This document shows, one piece after another, positions 35,242 through 46,979 of a DNA stretch of 64,000 bases. The stretch covers positions 117,805,362-117,869,361 of the forward strand of contig OY740765.1 in the NCBI GenBank assembly GCA_963513935.1, written 5' to 3'. How positions within the stretch are numbered: the stretch's first letter is position 1; the number at the start of each line of letters is the position of its first letter. The position numbers and the translations under genes were made by a program. Source of the stretch: Aphrophora alni (taxonomy: Eukaryota > Arthropoda > Insecta > Hemiptera > Aphrophoridae). The notes under the pieces were generated by a model. That model saw only the letters and a list, made by a program, of their open reading frames with translations. It was not told the DNA's origin and ran no database searches.

Positions 35242-36046
35242 TTAACACGTCAAGTGCCATGGAGGGCCGATCAGTACGACAGCTAGTTCATAGTTAAAGT
35301 CGTGTGTCGGCCGATCGGTACGACACTGCCGTCAATGCAAGATTTTATTTTAGATTCTTTTATCAGGAAGTGTTGCAACCTAGCGGAAAACACATCCACT
35401 AAGTGAAAAGTAGGAGATTGTAGCTAATAGCAGTAGATATTTCATTTTATTATCTTTAACTAGTGTTGCGTAACAACCAAATAAAATACCTCAACAATAT
35501 GTTAATTTCGTCGTACCGATCGGTACGGCAGCGAATTTTTCAGTTTATATTATGGATTAATGCATTAAAACAAGTAATATACAGTTAGAATATTCTACAG
35601 TTGTTATATTTTTTAAAAATAAACGTATAAAAGTTAACTATTACGGTAAGCAAAATAATAAATTTTGCATATTTTTGTATAAAACATTGAACAATTACAA
35701 AATTGGAAAACAATTTTTAAAACTGTTTAACAATATTATTTATTTACAATTAACTTTTTAAAAATCATTTATTTATATTATTACAGTACAACCTCGTTTA
35801 TCCGGACTAATTGGGACCGGAAGTGATCCGGTTAATCAAAAATCCGGATAATCCATAATTATAGAAAGATAAATAAAACAAAATATAAAATGATAACTTA
35901 CCATTTATAAGTCATGAAAAAACACAATATTTACACAGTCATTCAATTTACACAATACACGAAATTACACAATGTACTGTAAATGACGAAAAACATTTTA
36001 TTTATACACCTGAAATATTTACACATGCTTTTAATTTACACAGGGT

Positions 36047-36187
36047 TTAGTTGTTATTTACAAAAAAGTCATTTATCTTCCTCTGTTTTAATTTGGTGTG
36101 ACGTTTCAATGCGGCCCTGTCTATACGATTCAATGCGTTTAACTTTTGGGCTATTGTAAGCACATTACGTTTTCGTTTCGTCGCCAT
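36047..36187 (-). pseudogene. Pogo/Tigger transposase, internally deleted to 46 codons
   Basis: From the ATG at 36187 the frame reads MATKRKRNVLTIAQKLN and continues ALNRID, which matches the start of the Psq-type helix-turn-helix of Tigger/pogo transposases (a run like LTIxxKLxxLxxLD). It then jumps directly to LKQRKINDFF, which resembles the extreme C-terminal tail of these proteins (KQ.KI.DFF), followed by TAA. The whole DDE catalytic core and CENP-B-like DNA-binding half are missing. The joint keeps the frame open. It is most likely a by-product of abortive gap repair; a short DNA-binding peptide is possible but has no support beyond the open frame. Confidence 0.7.
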
Positions 36188-36532
36188 TTCCACGCACAAA
36201 CGCTAACACACGAATATAAATAGCAGTAACAACGCCCCCCTCTAAATACTATGCTGATTCTCATTCACGTCCTCGATACTCCTGACTGGGGATTTGATGT
36301 GCCAACTGCCACAAAAAAATAACGGGGGTTCCCAAAGCTGGCGGCACCGCTTTTAGATGTGACAAAATGTTCACATTTACTGATTTACACCCTTGAGTCT
36401 TAGCAACCCGACAACAATAAAGTTGTAAAAATGACATGATGGTTTATGATGCGTTGTAAACATGCACCTGGTTTGTATTTATTTCACAGTTGTACATTTT
36501 CTTTAAGGACCGTTACAGGCATCGTCATTGTA

Positions 36533-36668
36533 TTACACTTTCTAAAATATCCGGCATTCTTTATTTTTTTCCCGGTTTTTTTAAAAAATCCCTGACATTT
36601 CCCTGACTTTTCCAGAAAATTCAAATTCCCTAACTTTTCCCGATTTTCCCGGTCGGTAGACACCCTGA
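36533..36668. repeat. Dispersed repeat ending GACACCCTG
   Basis: A CCCGG/TTTTCCC-rich segment ends in GGTAGACACCCTG; a relative at 39395-39437 ends in TTGCTGGACACCCTG. CAGGGTGTC-type ends are common to several DNA transposons, but no opposite terminus was found for either copy. Confidence 0.45.
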
Positions 36669-36984
36669 AATAATACTATTAATCGTATCCGATCAAAAAT
36701 GTAAAGAAACTAAACACGGCACAGCACGATATGGTAATGATGTATTCCGATCGCTAGCACGTGATAGACTACCCGCCGGCATAGACAATAGACAAGGTCA
36801 CTGTCATGCCGCATCGGGGTAGGGGGATGGTGACGCAAAGGTCATTGCTCCTCCACTTTCTCTTCCCAGTGCATCAACAACCCGCCCTAATACCTCGAGG
36901 CGACACTGTAGTGTTGAGGAAATCACGTTTTTATCAACATTAATGTAATAGCAGATATTTCTTGTTGAAACTCCATACTCAAGG

Positions 36985-37098
36985 ATAAAATAAAGCAAAA
37001 GCTTAAAGTTTCAAAATATTATAAATATTATTTAAAATATTATTATTCAAAATACAGTAATTATTAAAATATTTTGAAACTTTAAGCTTTATTTTATA
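36985..37098. repeat. Large hairpin within the pogo-like element
   Basis: The left arm holds AGCTTAAAGTTTCAAAATAT... and the right arm ATATTTTGAAACTTTAAGCT, nearly perfect over ~30 bp each side of an AT-rich loop. Confidence 0.75.
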
Positions 37099-37822
37099 CT
37101 TGATTAAATTTTTTATTTTTTGTAATCCGGATAATCCGGACATCCGGTTGAATGAGGTCCGGATAAACGAGGTAGTACTGTACTGTGTAAACTGTAAGAT
37201 GAAAGCATTTTGAAAGAATTTAAAATATGTTATTGACAAGTATTGGTGTTGCGGTCGTGGTTCTACATTACTTTTGTAAGCCAGCCAAGCATTTACAATG
37301 TAGGTGCCAAATAGTAAATGTATGTACTGTAACTTTATGATACCATCTTAGTGTCTTTCATAGTGCTGAGTTGTACGACGACATTTGATCAGCAACATCG
37401 ATGCCGGGTTTTTGCTCATTGTACTCTGTTATCGCAAGAGGCTTGAAAATGACATTTCCTCTTCGATCCCGCTTTCCAGTTTGAACCATGTCGACTTGAT
37501 GTTTACGTGCAATTATTCAACGCGTTTTCCATCACTGAGTCATGTGTTACCAACATCACAGACCAAAATTATCCTAGGAAATCGATCAAAAGTGCGGTCG
37601 GCCAATCGGCCGACACCTCAAATTCCAAACAAAATATGGTATTCAAAATGACAAGACGGGCCGATCATTTTTTTGAATGTTTTGTAAAACAATTTCTCAA
37701 AAAATCAGTTCTCCATATAACCATAAGACCATATATATACAGGTTATGTTATTAAAATTGTTTATTTATGTTGGCACTGTATGATAAAAGTGGCACAACT
37801 GGCTTGGCACTTGACGTGTTAA

Positions 37823-38989
37823 TTATATTTAACAACAATAAAAAGTTATAAGTTTATACAAGTTATAGGTTTTAAATTTATAAGTTTTTGAACAAGTTAT
37901 ATTACAATTTAACAGAATAATCACAAAAATGAATGTCACAGAATTGACATTTAATAGAAATCTTACTATTACAATACAAAATTAAATTTTAAATTATCCC
38001 AGGAAAATCAGTTGTTTTTTATTTTCACTTCGATATACTTTATAAAACCATAACACTTTGAATTTTAATTATTTGAATTTTTAAACCTTGACCTCTGCTG
38101 GAATGATTTGGCTTCTGGTGTCTGTGTTGTTGTTTATCCTATCTTGGATCCATGGATTCCTTAGTTGATTAGAGTTGACACATGTGTTGGCTTTTTATCC
38201 ATTACCATTATAACACTTTTGGATATTACTATTGTAAATATATAAAATAACAGATGGTTATTTTAAAAGAAATTATTACTTAAGTTTTTTTTTTTTTTTT
38301 TTTTTTTTTTTTATTTAAAGTTTCTATTAAAATTTTGCTCAGCTAAGGGCGCCAGATGTGTTAACATCAATTTAGAAAATGAATAGTATTTGTAACTACA
38401 GTAAATATTTTAGCAAAAAAAAATGAGAAGGAAAAAATAATAAGTTTTTAGCCAAAAATTCGGACAGAGGAGAGTACAACAGCCTCGAGTTTCACCATAC
38501 GGCCTTCTAGTTTTTATGAAAGGAAAACATTATATTATCTTGGTTATTATCATCATATATTCATATTTCTTGTGTTGATGTAAAATAATTATTTAATAAT
38601 AATAATACTACTTTTTTTTTCCTTACTGTCATCCGTAATCAATTTGTTTAGACGTGCTATAGCTATTTCGCGATTAACACTATTATCAAATCGCTGCACT
38701 CAAAAGATGGACAGTTATAAAGGTATATTGTCTCTGTCACTTGAGGATAATGAAAAACCCATTATTATATATGTTACACGAAGCTAACAAATAAAATACA
38801 AATTACCACATAGTTATATACATAAGTATTTCTTGTACACAATTGTATATTCATGCTAGAACATATATTAGTATAGTTGCTTTCTATGTTTTTTGAGGTA
38901 CAATAAGTTAGTTTTTTTCAGTCAAAAATTTTGTTAATTAATTATTAGGGTAATTATTAGGTTTTTTATTACTTATTTAAGCGTGGCCC
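37823..38989. other. Non-coding, with a 26-T run
   Basis: A T-run near 38287-38312 could be the poly-A of a minus-strand retroposed copy (to its left) but no source is recognised. The rest shows no gene. Confidence 0.5.
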
Positions 38990-39853
38990 AACACCTCCTG
39001 AGGCTAACTGTAAAATACGGCACAATCACTTTTCCATCTATCAATCAGACAAGAAACAAAAAGTGAGACAAATGCAGGAGGGTGCCAATTGATGCTATAA
39101 TAATGGAAACTAAATCGGTAGTTGTCGATACTCACAAATATTAATGATGACAAGATAAAAACACTAAATCTGTAACAGTTGATAAAAACACCCAAGTCTT
39201 TCTTTCTTTAATGGTTACAATTACTTATTTATAACATTGTCCCTTTTAGATATATCCAAAATATAAAATGACAAAATTATTAGGATTGATTTTCAAATTA
39301 GTGTTGTTTCAAATAATTTGACAAAAGAATAAAAATTATAAAAGTTGAAAAAAATATAATTGTTTTTGCAGAGACAGCTGAAAAATTCCAGTACAATTCC
39401 CATTTTTCCAGGAATTCCCGGTTGCTGGACACCCTGAAAATATATAATCTCCTTGAAAATTTAAGTAAATATGTTGAAAATTCTAATTTCTGTATTACCC
39501 GTGCAGACATATATTGTTATAACTTGGAAACTACTGAATCAATTTGAACCAAATAAAGACTACAACTTGACCAGATATTGTATCTACATAAGAAAGAAAA
39601 CAGCATGAAAATCAGATGAGCAGTTCTTAAAAAACAGACAGCTTATAAACAGACAGAATTTCCATTTTATCTACGTAGAGATAATAATGCATCAGAATAT
39701 GAATTTCATCTGCACTACTTGGTTTGCGTTTATTTATTTAAAATGGTTTATGAATAATTGACACACTTTCGTTCATCATTTGAAATTACTTTTAAGCTAT
39801 TATTGTTCAATTTATGTTTACATTTACAAACTACTTTACTACAGAACACTTAC
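38990..39853 (-). repeat. Segmental-duplication block, copy B
   Basis: Contains the relatives of 30150-30420 (at 38990-39190) and of 32880-33221 (at 39480-39853). It is interrupted by the dispersed repeat ending at 39437. It lies downstream of exon B on the minus strand. Confidence 0.65.
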
Positions 39854-40252
39854 CCAATTCATGTGGTATACGCTTCTTTTCACATGAGTTTGAATTTTGA
39901 GTCTTTAATTTCTCTTGATTCAAAATTACCTCTGTGTTGAATGAAGATGATGTTGTAGGTTGAACAACATTTTGTTTAGGTGTTGATGGTATCACTTTTT
40001 TAACTGTATTTACAGGGCTTAGTGGTGGCGAAACTATGTTATGCTCTAATGTTGATGGTATTCTTTTAACATCTGTACTGTCAGGCTGTACTAGTGTTGA
40101 ATGTTCTTTCTTCTGCAGGTCCTTATGTCGTTTAGATTTAGATGGTATTGTTTTTCCGACTTCACATGCTGATCTTTTATTTTTTGGTTGATTTATTCTA
40201 GCTCTTTTTATTTTTTTTGGTTTAAAAAGAGCATTAAATGGTTTTATCCTAA
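39854..40252 (-). CDS. Exon B of the unrecognised repeat-protein gene
   Basis: A 399-bp segment (133 codons), open throughout. On the minus strand it is preceded by a T-rich tract and CAG, and followed by G|GTAAGTG. Splice phase is 1-1, the same as exon C. The peptide starts RIKPFNALFKPKKIKRAR and is basic. It holds one copy of the unit seen in exon C: HKDLQKKEHSTLV, KRIPSTLEHNIV, SPVN. It then has a second motif, VIPSTPKQNVVQ, which recurs in exon A. The end, KKRIPHELG, resembles the ends of exons A and C. There is no start codon here, so the gene's first exon lies further right or outside the window. No similarity to a known family is recognised; use in a spliced transcript is inferred from the open frame and splice sites. 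Confidence 0.62.
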
Positions 40253-40313
40253 CTGAAAAAAAAAAGTTTAATAAAATTATAAATTAAAATTCTTGGAATT
40301 ATAAATCCCAGAC

Positions 40314-40908
40314 TTAACACTTTGGATGCCATGTGAAAATAGTACTGACCATACCCAGCAATTGTTATTAAGTAAGCGGAAAAGTTACTCTGTTTTCATT
40401 TTTTTACATTAAAGATTGCTATGTATATTATCATACAAAATAAAACAATTTATGATGATTTTTATTCAAGTTTTAATATTCCAGCTCTTTATAATGTGTT
40501 AGTTTGATAAAATTGGTCAAAAATTGTTTAATGCAATAATATGTACGTCTATACCAAATATATTGATCAAATTTACTACTATAAAACATAAAAACAGGTA
40601 ATAAGAGTAAAACTACATACCAAATTAGCTTATACATGTAAAAATAAAAATTACAATTTGAAACATTCGTTCAAACATATAAACTACATCACTTTGGTTA
40701 GGACATGGTTAGTAATGCAGTTGGGGAGTGGGGATAACACATTCAAACACATAGAGGTGGTTCTAGGATACACTATATAAAACTTGTATAAACTATATGT
40801 GGCTCTTAAAGTGATAAAGAAAAAGACTGTTTACTGATGTAAGGAAAACAAAGATATAAATAAGGCGTCAAACTTTGTACACAATGGCAGCGAAAAGCAA
40901 AATGTTAA
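40314..40908. mobile_element. TTAA-flanked MITE in an intron
   Basis: TTAA at 40314-40317 and 40905-40908 enclose 587 bp. The homologous intron beside exon C (33790-33830) runs straight through at TTTTTAAGACTAACTG, so that copy is the empty site. The ends (CACTTTGGATGCCA and TGGCAGCGAAAAGCAAAATG) share only part of an inverted repeat. TTAA use suggests the piggyBac superfamily. Confidence 0.75.
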
Positions 40909-42613
40909 GATTTTGAGACTAACTGGAAAAATAATTAAAATAATCCATCAATAAAAATTTGGTAAAAATAAATCTAACAAACTGATTAACCTTTTGAGGA
41001 TTAGGACGTTTTTCAATGATCGTTTGAAAGGGTACCTATAGACCTACGGCAGTTGACACAACAAAACCCTCCAAGATGTAGTTTATAAAAAGAGGAAACA
41101 AATTAATTTTTTTTAGGTGTTTATTAGTTATTATACTGTACAGTATACTTAATATATTTAAAATATAGCGATTTAAATTAAATGAAAAATACAAAATTAG
41201 TGAACCATAAAACAAAATATGAGGAGAAAAGATAATTATATAAAGTTAAGAATACGAACAATTACAAAAGAATTACTTAGTTAGACTTTTTAAATATTAA
41301 TATTTTTATAATTTAAAGGAATAAAACTACAGTATAAATATGAGGGATATCCAAAAATGTAAGTTCTGTTTTTATAATTTAATTTGAAGGGGGAAAAAAG
41401 TTAGTATAAATATGTTTGTTGTCATTTAAAAAATCATTGAACTAATGCACTATGAAAATATAATCAGTACACACGCATATATTTTTCAATGAATGTTTCT
41501 TATACAGCTCAGCTGATACCAGAATTGACCCATTACTACAGATACCTATCTTTTGAGATCGATATCTCAGATTCCCGATACTAGGAGAGGAGGGGAGATA
41601 GGAAAATACATTGTGGAGGGAGCAGAAGAAAGAGAGAGAAAGAAGCAATAAATGATCCTGATACTAGGAGGTGGGGGGGAAGGGAATATGGACCGACAGT
41701 GTGAGCAAAGGAGAAGTTAAGGAAGGCAGACAATAAAATTGTCCCCTTCAATTTACATTGGACAAATTGGCATTTATCTACTATGGTATGAATTTTGATC
41801 TACACTACAAATATTGTATAAGCGATGTTGATAAGAATTTTTGTGCTTTTAATGAAAAAAAATAATAATAAATAAATATATGTTACATTAAAAAAAATTT
41901 GGAAAGTATAAATTTGCAAATTGTATGAACATCCAAAAATTAGAAACATAAATGATTATTGATTTTTTTAAATGTGGGTGTTTCTTAAAATAAAAAATAA
42001 ATAAAACATTAAATTATAAACATTTAAAAATATGAAAACATCTTGAAGTCATTACGGTTATAATTATGGTTTTGTAAATAACAAATAATTAAATAATTGA
42101 TATCTATGTAACAAAAAAGAAATACAACTTTAGAATAAATATAAAAGACTGAACACAGGAAATGGGCGAGGGGGGGATTGGAGTTGTCAACAAACTAGTT
42201 TTATTATAGGTGTGTGGAGAGTCCATCTCGTTTAAAATAAATTAATCATTCATTGTCTTTTTTATTGTATCTCTGTAAGCAAGATGTGCTGTGTCAATGA
42301 ATAGACTTAGTTATTAATTTATTAGAACAACCCTAACTAGAATCTGTTTGTTAGCCATTGAATAAAGTCTCTGAACTTTTCAATCATAATTAAAATAACC
42401 ACCAACCATAAGCAAAATTGGATATTTTGTGACGATAAGAAGATGGAAAAAAAAAACACATTCAAGATTATAGTTTTTTCCAACCTTGTTATTTAGATTA
42501 AATGTATTGGACTGTTGTCTTTCTATTTTTAGCCTTCTTTGAGTTATAAAAACTAGGGTCTCAGATCTCTCAACACTTCAGTATATTTAAGCCATGAACC
42601 TGATTAATTTACC
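40909..42613. other. Non-coding, nothing firm
   Basis: The first ~80 bp continue the duplicated intron. A purine-rich patch lies at 41580-41720 (GGAGAGGAGGGGAGATAGG). The minus-strand frame at 41442-41648 is an effect of that patch and is not called. Confidence 0.5.
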
Positions 42614-45600
42614 CTGACCTATTGATATTAAAAAACATTAACAGAAAATGAGGAATACAGTTCAGCCACGTCCATATTTGTTGAGGTACTACATTAAAAC
42701 TGCTCGTTGTTCTTAGCTGTTCGTCTGTGGACTGCAGATCAGCTGTTCGTCTGTGCACTGCATATCAGCTGTTCCACTGCAATACCTTCACCAGTGCAAC
42801 CAGATTGCATATTCTAATACACAATCGAATGTTTTAATCCAAGACAGAAACTAAGGCATGGGAAGGAATGCGAGGAAAAAGATTTTAAACAAATATTACA
42901 TAACATAAAATTATCAAATAGATAAAAAATTAATCAAATTAAATAAGGGGAAGGAAAACTGAAAAGCAGTGGAAATTATTGGCAAAATATTAATTATTAT
43001 AGAAATAGGTTTCGTTCAGACGACGAAAGAAGGAATGAACCACAGAAGAAGAGATATAAAATAGAAGTGAGGAGAAAAAAAAATTGAATGATAATTGTAA
43101 TACAGCGAACTTATAACGAAGTGGAGTAGACTATACTTATGTTTCTGAAGTTAAGAAAAACTAAAGCACCAATTTTAAAAGAATCATAATTATCCTGTTA
43201 TTAATGAAAAGTGTAGTTAATTTAAGAACTGATTGGTTCAGTTCTGAATCTCACCCAGAAGTTGTGAAACTATAAAATGATGTTTGTGAATTAGGTGGAA
43301 AGAGGTAGATTAGAGAGTGTATATTTATATATGTAGGAAGGAGATGTTAGGGGAACAAAAAATGTGAGGTTTACTGTAAAAAAGAAATAGTTTCACCAGT
43401 AACTAATCACTGTCACTGATAAAACCCGAAAACTAAAAAGGCAAACATTTTGAAAAACAATGTGTATATTTAGAAAAATAAAAAACTAAAAGACAAAGAA
43501 ACAGTTTCACCAGTAACTAATCACTGTCACTGATAAAACCCGAAAACTAAAAAGGCAAACATTTTGAAAAACAATGTGTATATTTAGAAAAATAAAAGAC
43601 AAAAAAACATAGATATAGACTGGAAGTTACAGAAAGTTGTGAATTATGAGAAAGGAAATATTGGGAGTTAAAAAAAGAAGAAGAAAGGAGAAACTTAACC
43701 CTAATATCACTAAAACCCTGACTGATGCTTGGTCATAGAGGAATAAGTGATAATAGTAACACAGATAAAACCCAAAGGTGCTTTAGAGAATGTTCTCTAA
43801 ACGTAGGGAATGAAAAACAAATTAAAGAAAACCAATATAAAATCAAAAATTAAATAATTAGGAAGAGTGGTCAAACAACAGCAAAAAAGTGTGAAGATTA
43901 CAGAATGGTGAAATTTGGTGTGATGATAAAGTGGAAAAAATGGTTTCCTAATGAATGAAATGAGTATGGCAAGCATACTCTGTATTTTAATCATAGTATT
44001 AACAATATGTAAAACAAATAAGACATAATGGAGGGGGGTGGAATTTTAATGGTGATACTATTTTGGGGGTACCTGGTCACTGAGGGAATATTAGTCAGAC
44101 AGTAAAATAAAATGGCTATGAAAGGAACTGAAGGAGAATATGTAGGGGAAAGAGTGAGGATGAGGAGGTGAGTATAGAATATGAGGAGAGTGGGTGTTGT
44201 GTTAAGGGTGTATTTTGTAGGGTATTGAGTATTGTGGAGGGTAAATGGGGTTGTTGGAGGGTTGAGGAGGGTAATTTGGGGTTGTGGAGAGTTAAAGCGT
44301 ATTCGAGGGGAAAGGGTAAAATAACAAAAGAAAATGTGGAAAGAAAAGTAGAAAAATATAATGTAGGCCATTGAAAAAACAGACTAAAAACTCAGATATA
44401 ATTAATTTAATATATTATATATATTACTAAAAAAAAAATTATATTTGAAAAAATTTAAAATTATTTTGATTTATAAATAGTAAGAGTACCTAAATATAGT
44501 TAACTGTATTAAAAGGATTTTAGTATCATTGTTAGTTTAAAAGTTAGAGTTAAAAAACCAAGAGATGAAAAAGCCAAAAAAAATAATAAAATGGAATACC
44601 AAAAACCAAACATTGTATAATAAAGCTTAGTAGGGATAAATTCATTTTGCAAAACAAAAACTTTGAATTTATAAAGATTTCTTTGAGAAAAATGCCGTCA
44701 AAGATCACTCTTGAGATGTTTTTCTCAAATATAAGAAAATTTACGAAAGTTTTGAGGATAGTATAAACAACAATTGATAAAGGGCATAAAGGGAAACACT
44801 TTTGATAAGTATAATCAAAATCGGCCCAATTGATGATGAGAAATAAAATAAGAAAAGGTTAATTTGGTTAAATAAAAGTTGGTGTTTTAAAAGTTAAAAA
44901 AATAAATTTTATGATACAGTTAGATTAACTAGAGGTAATATTGTAAAATTGAATCATGAGAAGCTTGTATTTGTTAAAATTGGGGGGGGATTTCTAACAC
45001 CAAGAAAGCATAGGCCAAAAGATGAAAACTTGAAGGTTGCATAACGTCTTATAAAAAGACTATGAAGATAAACCAAGAGGATTCCTTCATTTCAGGATAA
45101 GGGCAACAAGGAACTGAAGAAAAATCGTTGAAATCTCAAAAGGATCAATAGTTGGTCATCTTAAAATCACGAAAAAATTCAAACTCGAATAACTCGAAAA
45201 CTTATGTTTCACCTACTTGGACATTGTTTGTTAATTTTTTTTTTTTTTTTTTAATAACATCTCAACACAGTTTTATATAAGACTCAGTATGTTGCACACA
45301 GAAATTGTTTCATTATTATTCCAAGAAATTGAAAACTTCATCAAACCAGACATAATTGAAAAAGAAATATACAATTGATAAAAAATTACATAATCTGATG
45401 GAAGGGAAAAGAATAAAAACTGAACCCAAGTAAACACGGTCACCCCATGTAAACATACATTTTATCCACGTACTGTGAATTTAACAAACCTAATCTTTGA
45501 CAATGAATGATTTATTGAACCCAAAGCCATGTAAAGAAGACAACTTGAAAAACGGCCTACAAAAAATTTGTAATTTAAACGCATTACCTTCTCGTAGTAT

Positions 45601-46422
45601 AAAGTATTTATATTTTATAGTATATTGAGTTTTAATTGCTTAACTTTTGTTTGATAATAACCCACGACTGAAGAAAACAGAATTACTTTCATAATTGGTG
45701 CAATCTTATTTTAATTTATTTCACAATCTTAAATATATCACTATTGTCAAACTGGAACCGTATCGTTTTGAAAAAATTTTTATTTTTTTTTATTAGGAAA
45801 ATTTAAAGAAATATTGTTAATGGTTTTGGCTTTAATTAACTATACAGCATTTGATAGACAGGAAAAAAAAAACAGATTTTGTATTTTTTTTTTTTACACG
45901 TAATTTTGGGTACATAAATTAAAAAACAATATGTAGTATACTGCTTCTGTTTTAAAAAACACACAATGAATCAAATGGTTTTGTTGTGAATAAATGTTCG
46001 ACTCTGATGACTTACCACATAAAAAATAATAAAATGGATTCGAGATCTATTGCCATGAGGAGAGGGGGATGTCAATACGTTGATCAAATGTCAACTTCAA
46101 ATTGAAATCAATTGACTGATGAATAAATAATAATTTTATTTGAAAGATGGGTGTATATTTTTCCCACCGTATTCAAACATTATTCTCATATTTATTATCA
46201 TTTTGATTTTACAATTGTGATTAGACAGATATTTCAAACAAGCAACAGGTCTCATATGTGATAACGTCACTGGTTAGGCACCAGGATCTGCAATCTGGTT
46301 GCACTGGTGAAGGTATTGTAGTGGCAGTGGACAGTCCACAGACCAACCTCTAGGAATGATGTGCAATTGTAGTGTAGGAGCTCAACAAATATGATTCATG
46401 TTTTTTAATACTAATATGTCAG
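42614..46422. mobile_element. 3.8-kb element with long inverted repeats, no gene seen
   Basis: The left arm 42614-42811 and right arm 46274-46422 are inverted copies. Shared blocks are CTGACnTATT..TATTAAAAAACAT, CATATTTGTTGAG, TCTGTGGACTG and a near-exact AATACCTTCACCAGTGCAAC run. The left arm carries an extra ~28-bp tandem unit (CAGCTGTTCGTCTGTG). No target duplication is clear at the edges. The interior is AT-rich and purine-strand biased. It has a 114-bp duplication and no recognisable transposase, so it looks like a large non-autonomous DNA transposon of unknown superfamily. Confidence 0.55.
43386..43613. repeat. 114-bp tandem duplication
   Basis: Two near-identical units starting at GTTTCACCAGTAACTAATCA (43390 and 43504). 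The first differs mainly by a small insertion in the A-rich end. Confidence 0.85.
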
Positions 46423-46439
46423 CCAATACACAAACACAA

Positions 46440-46890
46440 ACATCCAATCAGACTACTCGTTAATTTCAAAAGCACACCAACCTACAGAATAGCCCAAACA
46501 CTAGATAAAATAATCTGGAAAAACAAATTTTCACAAGAGTTACAGTTTAAAAAACAGTTATGATTAATACCAAAAATATAAGACATACATATATCAAAAC
46601 AGGATCAACTTTAGTGTCATTTGATATAATAAATTTATACATGAACATCTCCGTTAAAGAAACCATATCCATAGTAACTAAATTACTAAAAGATAACAAA
46701 TACATGGACGAACAGAAAGTTACAAAATTATCCAATTACTGAAATTTTCCTATCACAAAATTATTTTCAATTCAACAATGAATATTACAACCAAAACATT
46801 GGTTTAGTTATTTATGGGATGCATATTATCTATTATTATGGCAGAAATAATCCTCAATCATATTGAAAACAATAACATAATAATAAATAT
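46440..46890 (+). pseudogene. Penelope-like element RT fragment, plus strand
   Basis: Pieces in alternating frames read PIRLLVNFKSTPTYRIAQ, TLVSFDIINLYMNISVKET and, after a frameshift, a region like the G-x-x-L-S-P-I-[IM]-A-E-I block (CILSIIMAEIILNHIEN). In Penelope-like RTs these are the fingers motif, the palm motif with the first catalytic D (SFD), and the following block. The later YADD-type block and GIY-YIG endonuclease are missing. The family differs from the minus-strand copy to its right (SFDIINLYMN against SFDVENLFTN). Confidence 0.7.
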
Positions 46891-46979
46891 TTAGTTATTT
46901 AATGGAAAATAAATGCATTTGGTACATAATTTAAGGAGATCAATAATGACGTTTACAGAGAGGTTAGTTCTTTCTTTAA

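Larger units (their letters stand above)
35784..37180. mobile_element. Pogo/Tigger-like element with TA duplication
   Basis: It starts CAGTACAACCTCGTTTATCC and ends with the inverted form (GATAAACGAGGTAGTACTG), one mismatch in 24 bases, and TA lies on each side (35782-35783 and 37181-37182). Terminal CAGT...CTCG..TTATCCGG repeats and TA target sites are typical of pogo/Tigger elements of the Tc1/mariner superfamily. Multiple CCGGATAATCCGGA-like motifs sit inside both ends. Only a 46-codon remnant of the transposase is left (36047-36187), so it cannot move by itself. Confidence 0.82.
35242..37822. mobile_element. piggyBac-like element with TTAA duplications
   Basis: The ends are TTAA|CACGTCAAGTGCCA at 35242-35259 and TGGCACTTGACGTG|TTAA at 37805-37822: a perfect 14-bp terminal inverted repeat with a TTAA duplication, the mark of the piggyBac superfamily. 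The inside has no transposase reading frame, so it is non-autonomous. Near both ends are palindromic motifs built on GGCCGATCGG (35306-35324, 35512-35527, 37597-37614). A pogo-like element (35784-37180) is nested within it and accounts for over half the length; without it the host element is ~1.2 kb. Confidence 0.82.

Noticed and set aside
38281..38330. T-run as the tail of a minus-strand SINE
   Set aside because: No pol III box A or B pattern, no target duplication and no second copy were seen.
43991..44374. Opposed open frames on both strands
   Set aside because: They come from a G/T against A/C strand-biased segment inside the inverted-repeat element and look like low-complexity composition.
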